Shown: positions 7,232-13,955 of the stretch, one piece after another
How positions within the stretch are numbered: position 1 is the stretch's first letter
Layout: every line of letters begins with the position of its first letter
NCBI RefSeq assembly: GCF_003248505.1
Contig: NZ_QFOA01000082.1
Coordinates: forward strand, 1-14,579
Reading direction: 5' to 3'
Source of the DNA: Sphingobium sp.
Lineage (GTDB): Bacteria > Pseudomonadota > Alphaproteobacteria > Sphingomonadales > Sphingomonadaceae
Length of the DNA: 14,579 nucleotides
The notes under the pieces: model-generated
The model's database searches: none
Told to the model about the DNA's origin: nothing
What the model saw: only the letters and a program-made list of their open reading frames with translations
Made by a program: the position numbers and the translations under genes

Positions 7232-7252
7232 ATTTTAAGCCCTAAAATGGGC
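7232..7252 (-). terminator. Weak hairpin between rppH and the DUF481 gene
   Basis: Two mutually exclusive inverted repeats overlap here: ATTTTA/TAAAAT (7232-7237 with 7243-7248) and GCCC/GGGC (7239-7242 with 7249-7252). Read on the minus strand, the GC stem is followed by TTAAAAT, a poor T tract. It could weakly end the rppH transcript or provide an AT-rich regulatory site for the DUF481 gene. The stem is short. Confidence 0.25.
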
Positions 7253-7260
7253 GTATTCGT

Positions 7261-7749
7261 TCAGATCAACGCTCTGAATTCCTGAAGGATGTCGCGATAG
7301 AGCTTGCGCTTGAACGGCACGATCAGGTCCGGCAATGTTTCGGGATCGGCCCAGCGCCACGCGCGAAATTCCGGGTGGGCGGTCTGGATGTCGATATTGT
7401 CGTCCTCACCCAGAAAGCGCGCAAGGAACCATTCCTGGCGCTGTCCACGATATTTCCCGCCCCACAATTTTCCGATCAGTTCAGGTGGCAGGTCGTAGAA
7501 ATGCTCGTCCTTGGCCTTGGCAATGATATTGACCAGATCGCTGGCGATTCCCGTTTCTTCGCCCAATTCGCGCAACGCGGCCGTTCGCGAATCCTCGCCC
7601 TCGTCGATACCGCCCTGCGGCATCTGCCAGGCCTCGACCACATTATCGAGACGTTGGCCCACGAAGACCTTGCCATCCCTGTTGACCAGCATGATGCCGA
7701 CGCATGGTCGGTAGGCTGGTTCCCGTTCGTTCGGCGTCGTAGCCATCAT
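7261..7749 (-). CDS. rppH: RNA pyrophosphohydrolase (Nudix)
   Basis: RppH removes pyrophosphate from the 5' triphosphate end of mRNAs and so starts RNase E-dependent decay in the cytoplasm. The 162-residue product opens with YRPCVGIMLVNRDGKVFVGQ, has the family's WQMPQGGIDEGE, and carries a complete Nudix box GX5EX7REUXEEXGU (G46, E52, R60, E61, E64, E65, G67). The downstream EQWFLARFLGE-type segment (here RQEWFLARFLGE) and HPEFRAWRW are also typical. Two adjacent ATGs occur (7749 and 7746); a GGGG run is better spaced for the second, a one-residue difference. The frame is open further upstream to 7887 but that extension has no family similarity. It is transcribed divergently from the photolyase. 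Confidence 0.95.
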   Translation of the reverse strand: MMATTPNEREPAYRPCVGIMLVNRDGKVFVGQRLDNVVEAWQMPQGGIDEGEDSRTAALRELGEETGIASDLVNIIAKAKDEHFYDLPPELIGKLWGGKYRGQRQEWFLARFLGEDDNIDIQTAHPEFRAWRWADPETLPDLIVPFKRKLYRDILQEFRALI

Positions 7750-7907
7750 GTCCCCATCGTCGTCGTTACGCAGCCGCCTCCCCAGGCGCGCGTCGCGGCA
7801 GTCGAGCCGTTCGCCTGAAGGAGATAGTGAGCGCATCGCCCCCCGTCCATTCGGCGAATCGTTTTTGCGGTGGACCGATGCCGACAATATGGCCCCTCGG
7901 GTGGGTT

Positions 7908-7932
7908 GGAACCGACCGGGCAGGGCCGCATT
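7908..7932 (+). promoter_or_regulatory. Candidate EcfG-type stress promoter of phr
   Basis: GGAAC at 7908-7912 and CATT at 7929-7932 are separated by 16 bases. The alphaproteobacterial general-stress sigma factor EcfG recognises GGAAC-N16/17-CGTT, so the -35 is exact and the -10 matches in three of four bases. Transcription would start at about 7939-7941, on or next to the photolyase ATG, which has no ribosome binding site of its own. Assignment is inference from consensus. Confidence 0.45.
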
Positions 7933-7940
7933 GGTCCTCC

Positions 7941-9317
7941 ATGACCGCTCCTGTCCTTCTCTGGTTTCGCCAGGATCTTCGCTTGTCCGATCAGGCCGCC
8001 CTGCTTGCGGCGGTGGAGGAGGGCCCCGTCATTCCGGTGTATATCCTGGACGATGATGCCCCGCACGACTGGACCATCGGCGGGGCGTCCCGCTGGTGGC
8101 TTCACCACAGCCTTGTAGCTTTGGATAAAAGCCTGCGTGCAAAGGGATCGCGCCTGATCCTGAGGCGGGGCGCGAGCGCTGAGGTGATGGCAAAGCTTGC
8201 GAAGGAAGCGGGGGCGAGCCGGGTGCATGCGCTGCATCATTATGAACAATGGTGGCGCAAGGCGGAGAAGGGGGTCGCGAACTCGCTCGATCTATGCCTG
8301 AACGATGGCGCGCTGCTCTTACCGCCGGGTTCTGTCCGAACCGGGGCGGGCGGCATTTACCGCATCTACACGCCCTTCTCGCGCGCTGTGATGGAGCATA
8401 TGCCGCCAGCCCAGCCGCGTCAGGCGCCGCGATCGATCGACGCGCCTCCCCGTTGGCCCGCCAGCGATTCGCTGGACGATTGGGCGCTGCTCCCGACAGG
8501 CCCGGATTGGGCATCCGCGTTCTTTGACGACTGGACCCCCGGTGAGGACGGCGCACGCCGGAATGTGACTGCATTTTTGGATGAGGTCGCGGCCTACCCC
8601 GATGCGCGCAACCTTCCGTCGAATGAGGGCACGTCCCGCCTCTCGCCCCACCTTCATTATGGGGAGGTGTCTCCCGCTTATATATGGTCGCGAATCTGCG
8701 CTTCTGGTCAGAACGCAGATGTCTATCTTAAGGAACTGATCTGGCGCGATTATGCCCATAGTCAGATTTGTGAGTTTCCCGCCTACGGTTCGCGTAACGC
8801 ACGCTCCGATTTCGACAAGCTGCCATGGCGCGACCTACGGGAAGCGAAAAGCGATTTCAGCGCGTGGAAGCAGGGGCGTACCGGATATCCCATTGTGGAT
8901 GCGGGAATGCGGCAACTTTGGACGACCGGCTGGATGCATAACCGTGTGCGCATGATTGCAGCCAGCTTCCTTATCAAGCATCTCCTGATCGACTGGCGGC
9001 ACGGGGCGCGCTGGTTCTGGGATACGCTGGTGGACGCCGATTATGCCAATAACAGCGTCAATTGGCAGTGGGTGGCAGGAAGCGGCGTCGACGCAAATCT
9101 GTTTACCCGCATCATGGCGCCGCTTACCCAATCGGAAAAGTTCGATGCGGCGGCATATATCCGGCAATGGGTGCCTGAACTTGAAGACTTGTCTGACGAC
9201 GCGATTCACGATCCCGATGCGCACGATGCCCGGCCCAGGGATTACCCCGCGAAGATTATCGGTCACAAGGAAGGGCGCGAACGGGCGCTGGCCGCTTACC
9301 GTCATATGAAGGGGTGA
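7941..9317 (+). CDS. phr: Deoxyribodipyrimidine photolyase (class I CPD type)
   Basis: The 458-residue enzyme splits UV-induced pyrimidine dimers using blue light and FADH-. Residues 1-130 form the antenna-binding Rossmann domain, opening with the signature LLWFRQDLRLSD (6-17). The FAD/DNA-binding helical domain shows EGTSRLSPHLHYGEVSP (229-245), LKELIWRDYAHSQI (263-276), GRTGYPIVDAGMRQLWTTGW (312-331) with MHNRVRM, and DADYANNSVNWQWVAGSG (365-382). The ATG at 7941 gives the usual family start. A GTG at 7827, preceded by a strong GAAGGAG, is in the same frame and would add 38 residues without family similarity. The CFAS-like gene follows after 36 bases, so the two are probably one operon. Confidence 0.96.
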   Translation: MTAPVLLWFRQDLRLSDQAALLAAVEEGPVIPVYILDDDAPHDWTIGGASRWWLHHSLVALDKSLRAKGSRLILRRGASAEVMAKLAKEAGASRVHALHHYEQWWRKAEKGVANSLDLCLNDGALLLPPGSVRTGAGGIYRIYTPFSRAVMEHMPPAQPRQAPRSIDAPPRWPASDSLDDWALLPTGPDWASAFFDDWTPGEDGARRNVTAFLDEVAAYPDARNLPSNEGTSRLSPHLHYGEVSPAYIWSRICASGQNADVYLKELIWRDYAHSQICEFPAYGSRNARSDFDKLPWRDLREAKSDFSAWKQGRTGYPIVDAGMRQLWTTGWMHNRVRMIAASFLIKHLLIDWRHGARWFWDTLVDADYANNSVNWQWVAGSGVDANLFTRIMAPLTQSEKFDAAAYIRQWVPELEDLSDDAIHDPDAHDARPRDYPAKIIGHKEGRERALAAYRHMKG

Positions 9318-9341
9318 TTGCAGCGGTGGCTGGCTTGCGGC

Positions 9342-9346
9342 AGGAG
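9342..9346 (+). promoter_or_regulatory. Ribosome binding site that fixes the CFAS-like start
   Basis: AGGAG lies 7 bases before the ATG at 9354. This selects that codon over the TTG at 9318, which immediately follows the photolyase stop and would add 12 residues. Confidence 0.8.
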
Positions 9347-9353
9347 TGACGTC

Positions 9354-10619
9354 ATGAACGCAACCGATCCGCGTCGTGGCCGCCGTGCCCTTTCCGTTCG
9401 CCGCCCGCCCGTAAGCGGACATCCCACACGCCTCGCGCGATGGGTAGCGCCGCTATTTCACCGCTTCCTTGACCGGCTCGACGTCGGGCTAGACCATGGT
9501 GCGCTGGAAGCGCACCTGCCAGACGGGACGCGACGGTTGCTGGGCGGTCGGCGCGACGGCCCAGCCTGTGTGGTCCAGTTGTACCGGTGGCGCGCGCTGA
9601 TCCGGCTGGCGAGCGGCGGATCGGCAGGATGGTATCGCGCGTGGGCTGCGGGCGAATGGTCCAGCCCCGATCCGGTCCCGCTCTTCGCGCTCTTCATGCG
9701 CAACGCCGAAGCACTCGGACGCACGGCACGGCCCAATGGGCCTGCACGCTGGGCAGGGCGGCTTTGGCATTGGGCACGACGCAACAATCCTGCGGGCGCT
9801 CGCCACAATATCGCCTATCACTACGATCTCGGGAATGACTTCTACGCGCTGTGGCTGGACTCGCAGATGCATTATTCCAGCGCGATGTTTCGCGACCCCG
9901 GCGACCGGATCGAAAGCTTGGAGCAGGCGCAACGGCGGAAGGTCGATGCGATCCTCGACCGGCTCGTTCTCAAGGACGGCGATTCGATGCTGGAGATCGG
10001 CTGCGGCTGGGGCGGTCTGGCCGAGCAGGCGATGGAACGCGCCGCCCTGCACTATACGGGCCTTACTCTGTCGACCGAGCAGGCGGAATATACCCGTGAC
10101 CGACTCGGCACCGGAGCGCGGATTTTGTTGACGGATTATCGGGATGCGGTGGGTAGTTACGATGCCATCGCAAGTGTCGAAATGGTGGAGGCGGTGGGCC
10201 AGCGTTACTGGCCGACCTATCTTGGGTCCATCCACCGGCTGCTCAAACCGGGCGGCAGGGCGGCAATCCAGTATATCCTTATCGACGATGACATCTTCGA
10301 TCGCTACGCCCGCGCCGCCGACTTCATCCAGACTTACATCTTTCCCGGCGGGATGCTCCTCTCGCAACGTCAATTTAGGGCGCTTGCCGAAGCGCAGGGG
10401 TTGGAATGGCGGGATGAGAAACGCTTCGGCATCCATTATGCCGAAACGCTGCGGCGGTGGCGGCATCGGTTCGACCGGGCCATAGACGAAGGTCTGTTGC
10501 CAGCAGAATTCGACCAGCATTTCGTGGGCTTATGGCGCTACTATCTCATGTATTGCGAAGGCGGATTTCTGGGCGGGGGGATCGACGTGGCGCAGGTGAC
10601 GTTGGTAAAGCCCGCCTGA
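9354..10619 (+). CDS. Cyclopropane-fatty-acyl-phospholipid synthase-like methyltransferase
   Basis: The 421-residue product belongs to the SAM-dependent CFA synthase family, which modifies double bonds of phospholipid acyl chains at the membrane. Visible features are an N-terminal lipid-binding region (about 25-140), NIAYHYDLGNDFYALWLD (152-169), the SAM-binding loop EIGCGWGGLA (214-223), SVEMVEAVG (274-282), YIFPGGMLLS (328-337) and YYLMYCEGGF near the end. Aligned by eye with E. coli Cfa, the active-site E239 and Y317 are kept (E279; Y396 or Y397), but C139 is Ser (S176) and H266 is Gln (Q306). This is the 'EMVEAVG' branch of the family rather than the E. coli type, so the product could be a cyclopropane or another methylated fatty acid. 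It lies 36 bases after phr and ends 4 bases from the convergent SDR gene. Confidence 0.9.
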   Translation: MNATDPRRGRRALSVRRPPVSGHPTRLARWVAPLFHRFLDRLDVGLDHGALEAHLPDGTRRLLGGRRDGPACVVQLYRWRALIRLASGGSAGWYRAWAAGEWSSPDPVPLFALFMRNAEALGRTARPNGPARWAGRLWHWARRNNPAGARHNIAYHYDLGNDFYALWLDSQMHYSSAMFRDPGDRIESLEQAQRRKVDAILDRLVLKDGDSMLEIGCGWGGLAEQAMERAALHYTGLTLSTEQAEYTRDRLGTGARILLTDYRDAVGSYDAIASVEMVEAVGQRYWPTYLGSIHRLLKPGGRAAIQYILIDDDIFDRYARAADFIQTYIFPGGMLLSQRQFRALAEAQGLEWRDEKRFGIHYAETLRRWRHRFDRAIDEGLLPAEFDQHFVGLWRYYLMYCEGGFLGGGIDVAQVTLVKPA

Positions 10620-10623
10620 CCGT

Positions 10624-11334
10624 TTAGCCCTCAACGCGCGTTCGGTATCCGGTCGGCGTATCCGCCGTCACCAGTGCGACAATGGCATCGGCAACGGCCT
10701 CGGGCGCCTTGAGCGTTGCCGGATCTTCCCCCGGAAAGGCCCGTGCCCGCATCGCCGTGCGTGTCGCGCCCGGATCGACGATGTGAGTGCGAATGGCGGA
10801 AATGTTCTTCACCTCCTCACCATAGGCCCCGATCAGCGTTTCCAGTGCCGCTTTCGAAGCGCCATAGGCCCCCCAATAGGCGCGCGGCGTCGCGACCGAC
10901 GATGTCAGCGCCACGATCCGTGCGTCCGTGCTGGAGCGGAGCATGCCGTCGAACGCCGAAATCATGGCCTGGGGCGCCCCCACATTCAGCGTCAGGACGC
11001 GGGCGAATTCCTTGGCGTCAATCGCCTGCACCGCCGCCAGCGAACCCAGCGTCGCGGCATTGAGCACGAGGATGTCGAGCGCGCTCCACCGTCCGCCGAT
11101 GGCTTGCGCCAGTCGTCCAATGCTGTCCCCATCGGTCAGGTCGAGCGGGGCGATGGTTGCGCTGCCGCCCGCCCGGTGAATGCTATCCTCCACCTCTTCG
11201 AGGCCCCCGCCGGTCCGCGCGGTCAGCACCACATGCGCACCCGCAGCGGCCAGCGCCTGCGCCGTTGCCGCGCCGATGCCGCGGCTCGCACCCGTGACGA
11301 GCGCCAGTTTGCCGGAAAGGGGAAGGTCGGACAT
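10624..11334 (-). CDS. SDR-family NAD(P)-dependent oxidoreductase
   Basis: The 236-residue product is a classical short-chain dehydrogenase/reductase. The cofactor loop TGASRGIG is at 14-21, an acidic D65 contacts the adenine side, N117 and S145 (or S146) precede the catalytic Y157-x3-K161 (YGASK), and PGATRT lies at 188-193. The usual NNAG is altered to LNAAT (91-95). R40 after the second beta strand (VLTAR) suggests NADP preference. The substrate cannot be told from sequence. A GGGAG sits 4 bases before the ATG. It follows purF on the same strand with 82 bases between, so it may be read through from purF; the hairpin in that gap could limit this. Confidence 0.9.
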   Translation of the reverse strand: MSDLPLSGKLALVTGASRGIGAATAQALAAAGAHVVLTARTGGGLEEVEDSIHRAGGSATIAPLDLTDGDSIGRLAQAIGGRWSALDILVLNAATLGSLAAVQAIDAKEFARVLTLNVGAPQAMISAFDGMLRSSTDARIVALTSSVATPRAYWGAYGASKAALETLIGAYGEEVKNISAIRTHIVDPGATRTAMRARAFPGEDPATLKAPEAVADAIVALVTADTPTGYRTRVEG

Positions 11335-11347
11335 GAAGCTCCCATCG

Positions 11348-11366
11348 GCCCGGTCCCATGCCGGGC
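11348..11366 (-). other. Hairpin between purF and the SDR gene
   Basis: GCCCGG (11348-11353) and CCGGGC (11361-11366) form a perfect 6-bp stem around a 7-base loop. It lies in the 82-base gap after purF and just before the SDR ribosome binding site. There is no T tract on the minus strand, so it is not a standard intrinsic terminator; it may reduce read-through or affect SDR translation. Confidence 0.3.
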
Positions 11367-11416
11367 GCTCGGTCGAGGACAGGGGAAGGGCGACCGTCCA
11401 GCCGCCCCGTGAAGGA

Positions 11417-12877
11417 TCAGACGACGCGCTCGGCCAGCAATTCGAACTGGTTCTGCACCACGGCTTCGTCCTGATCGGTCAGCGTGGTGGGATAATCGCC
11501 GGTGAAACAGGCATCGCAATATTGCGGACGGATGTCCGCGCGCTTCGCTTCGCCCAGCGCCTTGTAAAGGCCGTCTATCGACACGAAGGCCAGGCTGTCG
11601 GCGTGAATGAAATCCTGCATCCCGCCGATGTCCAGCTTGTGCGCGAGCAGCTTCGTGCGCTCGGGCGTGTCGACACCGTAAAAGCAGCTATGCTTGGTCG
11701 GCGGCGACGCGATCCGCATATGCACTGCCGCTGCGCCCGCTTCGCGCATCATTTGCACGATCTTGAGCGATGTGGTGCCGCGCACGATCGAATCGTCGAT
11801 CAGCACGATCCGCTTGCCCTCGATCAGCGCGCGGTTGGCGTTGTGCTTGAGCTTGACGCCCAGATGCCGGACCTTGTCGCCCGGCTGGATGAAGGTGCGC
11901 CCGATATAATGCGACCGGATGATGCCCAGTTCGAACGGTATGCCCGATTCCTGCGCATAGCCGATGGCGGCAGGCACGCCGCTGTCGGGAACCGGGATGA
12001 CATAGTCCGCCTCGACCGGGTTTTCGATGGCCAGCTGAGCGCCGATTGCCTTTCGCACCGAATAGACGCTCGATCCATCGACGATCGAATCGGGGCGGCT
12101 GAAATAGACATGCTCGAATATGCAGGGGCGGGCGTGGGTTTCGCCGAACGGGCGATGCGACCGGATGTCGCCGCCGTTGGTGACGATCACCAGTTCGCCC
12201 GGCTCCACCGTGCGCACATAATCCGCGCCCACGACATCGAGCGCAACCGTTTCGGAGGCGAAGATCGTCGCGTCGCCCAGCGTGCCCATCACCAGCGGGC
12301 GGATGCCCAGAGGATCGCGGCAGGCGATCATGCCCTCGGGCGTCATCACGATGAGCGAATAGGCGCCCTCGATCTGTTTGAGCGCATCGATAAACTTGTC
12401 GAGCAGCGTCCGATAGCTGGATGTCGCGACCAGATGGATGATCACTTCGGTATCGGACGTCGACTGAAAGATCGATCCGCGGCGAATCAGTTCGCGCCGC
12501 AGCTTCATCGCGTTGGAGATGTTGCCGTTATGCGCGATGGAAAAGCCGCCGCTGTTGAGTTCGGCATAGAGCGGCTGGACGTTGCGAAGCGAAGTCTCGC
12601 CCGTCGTCGAATAACGCACATGTCCGCAGGCGCTTCCGCCGGGTAGCCCGCGAATCACCTCGTCCCGGTCGAAATTGCCCGCGACATGGCCCATCGCCCG
12701 GTGGGTATGGAAATCATGCCCGTCCCAACTGGTGATGCCGGCGGCTTCCTGCCCCCGATGCTGAAGCGCATGAAGGCCGAGCGCAACGATAGCGGACGCC
12801 GTTTCAGCGCGGGAAACGCCGAAAATGCCGCATTCCTCGCGCAATTTATCATCGTCGAAGGGATTGGTCGTGATCAT
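11417..12877 (-). CDS. purF: Amidophosphoribosyltransferase
   Basis: PurF makes 5-phosphoribosylamine from PRPP and glutamine, the committing step of purine synthesis. The 486-residue form begins with a 15-residue propeptide ending in REE before C16 (ECGIFGV); cleavage exposes the nucleophilic Cys of the Ntn glutaminase domain (16 to about 235). The PRTase domain carries the PRPP loop VLIDDSIVRGTTS (358-370). Cysteines C252, C398, C454 and C457 line up with the four [4Fe-4S] ligands of the B. subtilis enzyme, so this is the iron-sulfur, propeptide-containing type. The frame is open upstream to 12943, but that codon falls inside the likely -10 box and the added residues lack similarity, so 12877 is preferred. 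The ribosome binding site is weak. Confidence 0.97.
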   Translation of the reverse strand: MITTNPFDDDKLREECGIFGVSRAETASAIVALGLHALQHRGQEAAGITSWDGHDFHTHRAMGHVAGNFDRDEVIRGLPGGSACGHVRYSTTGETSLRNVQPLYAELNSGGFSIAHNGNISNAMKLRRELIRRGSIFQSTSDTEVIIHLVATSSYRTLLDKFIDALKQIEGAYSLIVMTPEGMIACRDPLGIRPLVMGTLGDATIFASETVALDVVGADYVRTVEPGELVIVTNGGDIRSHRPFGETHARPCIFEHVYFSRPDSIVDGSSVYSVRKAIGAQLAIENPVEADYVIPVPDSGVPAAIGYAQESGIPFELGIIRSHYIGRTFIQPGDKVRHLGVKLKHNANRALIEGKRIVLIDDSIVRGTTSLKIVQMMREAGAAAVHMRIASPPTKHSCFYGVDTPERTKLLAHKLDIGGMQDFIHADSLAFVSIDGLYKALGEAKRADIRPQYCDACFTGDYPTTLTDQDEAVVQNQFELLAERVV

Positions 12878-12940
12878 GGGTGCGAACCGGTTCCGTTGCC
12901 GTTCTCGTGAGCGCATCCTTTCGGACGGCCTGTGCGCGGG

Positions 12941-12969
12941 CATATAGTGGGTCGGGGCGGCTTTGTCGC
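12941..12969 (-). promoter_or_regulatory. Possible housekeeping promoter of purF
   Basis: On the minus strand GCGACA (12969-12964) and TATATG (12946-12941) are separated by 17 bases. Each hexamer matches its consensus (TTGACA, TATAAT) in four of six positions. Transcription would begin near 12934, leaving a leader of about 57 bases before the purF ATG. Confidence 0.35.
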
Positions 12970-12989
12970 CTCCCTGTCACAAAAAAGGC

Positions 12990-13014
12990 GGAACCGGGCG
13001 CGTAACATTGCGTT
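12990..13014 (+). promoter_or_regulatory. Exact EcfG-type general-stress promoter motif before ccmC
   Basis: GGAAC at 12990-12994 and CGTT at 13011-13014 are separated by exactly 16 bases, a full match to GGAAC-N16/17-CGTT recognised by the alphaproteobacterial general-stress sigma factor EcfG. It points toward ccmC; the expected start of transcription is about 13020, giving a leader of some 60 bases. Position and orientation suit a promoter for the ccm operon. Use in vivo is inferred. Confidence 0.6.
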
Positions 13015-13083
13015 TCCTGCCGTCGTCCTTACCGAATGGCGCACTGGCATTGCTGCGCGGGCATCGCTACACACGCAGCCCTG

Positions 13084-13818
13084 ATGCATCGTTTTGCCAA
13101 TCCCGCCCGTTTCCTGAAGATCGCGCGACCGCTGACCGGCTGGCTATTCTGGCCGGGGCTGGGGCTGATCGTCGCGGGCGCGCTGTGCGGCCTGTTCGTT
13201 ACGCCCGCCGATTATCTCCAGGGGCAGACGGTGCGTATCCTTTATATTCACGTGCCCGCCGCCTGGCTCGGCATGGGAGGATGGACAGGCATCGCCATCG
13301 CGGCACTGATGCAGCTTGTCTGGCGTCACCCGCTCGCGGCGGTGGCGGGGCGGGCGATTGCCGTGCCCGGTGCGCTCTTCACGGCACTCTGCCTCGTCAC
13401 CGGTTCGATCTGGGGCCGCCCCACCTGGGGCACATGGTGGGAATGGGACGGTCGCATGACCTCCATGCTGGTGCTCTTCTTCCTGTACCTCGGCTATATC
13501 GCGCTCGCCGACGCGAGCGGGCGCGACGGACGGGCGGCGGGGCAGGGCGGGACGTCGACCGTCACTGCGATCTTCGCGCTGGTGGGCGCGGTCAACATCC
13601 CCATCATCAACCGGTCCGTCGTGTGGTGGAACAGTCTGCATCAGGGGCCGAGCATCACGCTGCGCGGATCGAGCATCGACGCCGCGCTGCTCTGGCCGCT
13701 CGGATTGACGCTTGCGGGTTTCAGCCTGTGGTTCGCGGCCATCGTCCTCATGCGGATGCGCGCCATCCTCGCCCGTAACAAGGCAGAGGCGCGGATGCAG
13801 CGCTTGGCGCGGGCCTGA
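13084..13818 (+). CDS. ccmC: Heme transporter subunit CcmC (cytochrome c maturation)
   Basis: CcmC presents heme to the chaperone CcmE on the periplasmic side of the inner membrane. The 244-residue product has six hydrophobic segments and the tryptophan-rich heme-handling motif WGTWWEWD (115-122). The two axial histidines of the family are present at H56 (YIHVPAAW) and H186 (NSLHQGPS). The ATG at 13084 gives the standard family start MHRFANPARFLKIARPL; an in-frame ATG at 13036 would add 16 residues containing HWHCC and has no family support. Neither start has a clear ribosome binding site. ccmD begins 5 bases after the stop. Confidence 0.96.
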   Translation: MHRFANPARFLKIARPLTGWLFWPGLGLIVAGALCGLFVTPADYLQGQTVRILYIHVPAAWLGMGGWTGIAIAALMQLVWRHPLAAVAGRAIAVPGALFTALCLVTGSIWGRPTWGTWWEWDGRMTSMLVLFFLYLGYIALADASGRDGRAAGQGGTSTVTAIFALVGAVNIPIINRSVVWWNSLHQGPSITLRGSSIDAALLWPLGLTLAGFSLWFAAIVLMRMRAILARNKAEARMQRLARA

Positions 13819-13823
13819 TCCCC

Positions 13824-13955
13824 ATGAACCCCTGGCCTTTCGTCATCGCCGCCTATGCCCTGACGGGTGTCTGCGTCCTGTGGCTCAGCCTTGCCAGCTG
13901 GCGAGCGATGCGCCGCGCCGAAACCAGTCTCGACGATCGGCGCGACGCGGAATGA
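13824..13955 (+). CDS. ccmD: Heme exporter protein CcmD
   Basis: A 43-residue protein that is easily overlooked because of its size. It starts MNPWPFVIAAYALTGVCVLW, has one membrane helix (about 5-25) and then a basic, charged tail (WRAMRRAETSLDDRRDAE), the usual build of CcmD, which links CcmABC and CcmE during release of holo-CcmE. It sits exactly where ccmD is expected, between ccmC (5 bases away) and ccmE. Its stop overlaps the ccmE start by 4 bases (ATGA). Sequence conservation in CcmD is low, so the call rests on size, topology and position. Confidence 0.88.
   Translation: MNPWPFVIAAYALTGVCVLWLSLASWRAMRRAETSLDDRRDAE

Noticed and set aside
5780..7285. 501-codon plus-strand frame
   Set aside because: It spans the opposite strand of two well-supported genes (M20 hydrolase and DUF481 barrel) and the gap between them; composition is shadow-like.
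9489..10520. 343-codon minus-strand frame
   Set aside because: It is antisense to the CFAS-like gene, which has clear SAM-binding motifs.
11180..12646. 488-codon plus-strand frame
   Set aside because: It is antisense to purF and His/Asp/Arg-rich, without any family motif.
12963..13778. 271-codon plus-strand frame overlapping ccmC
   Set aside because: It is another frame of the ccmC region with Arg-rich, low-complexity sequence; ccmC has the family motifs.
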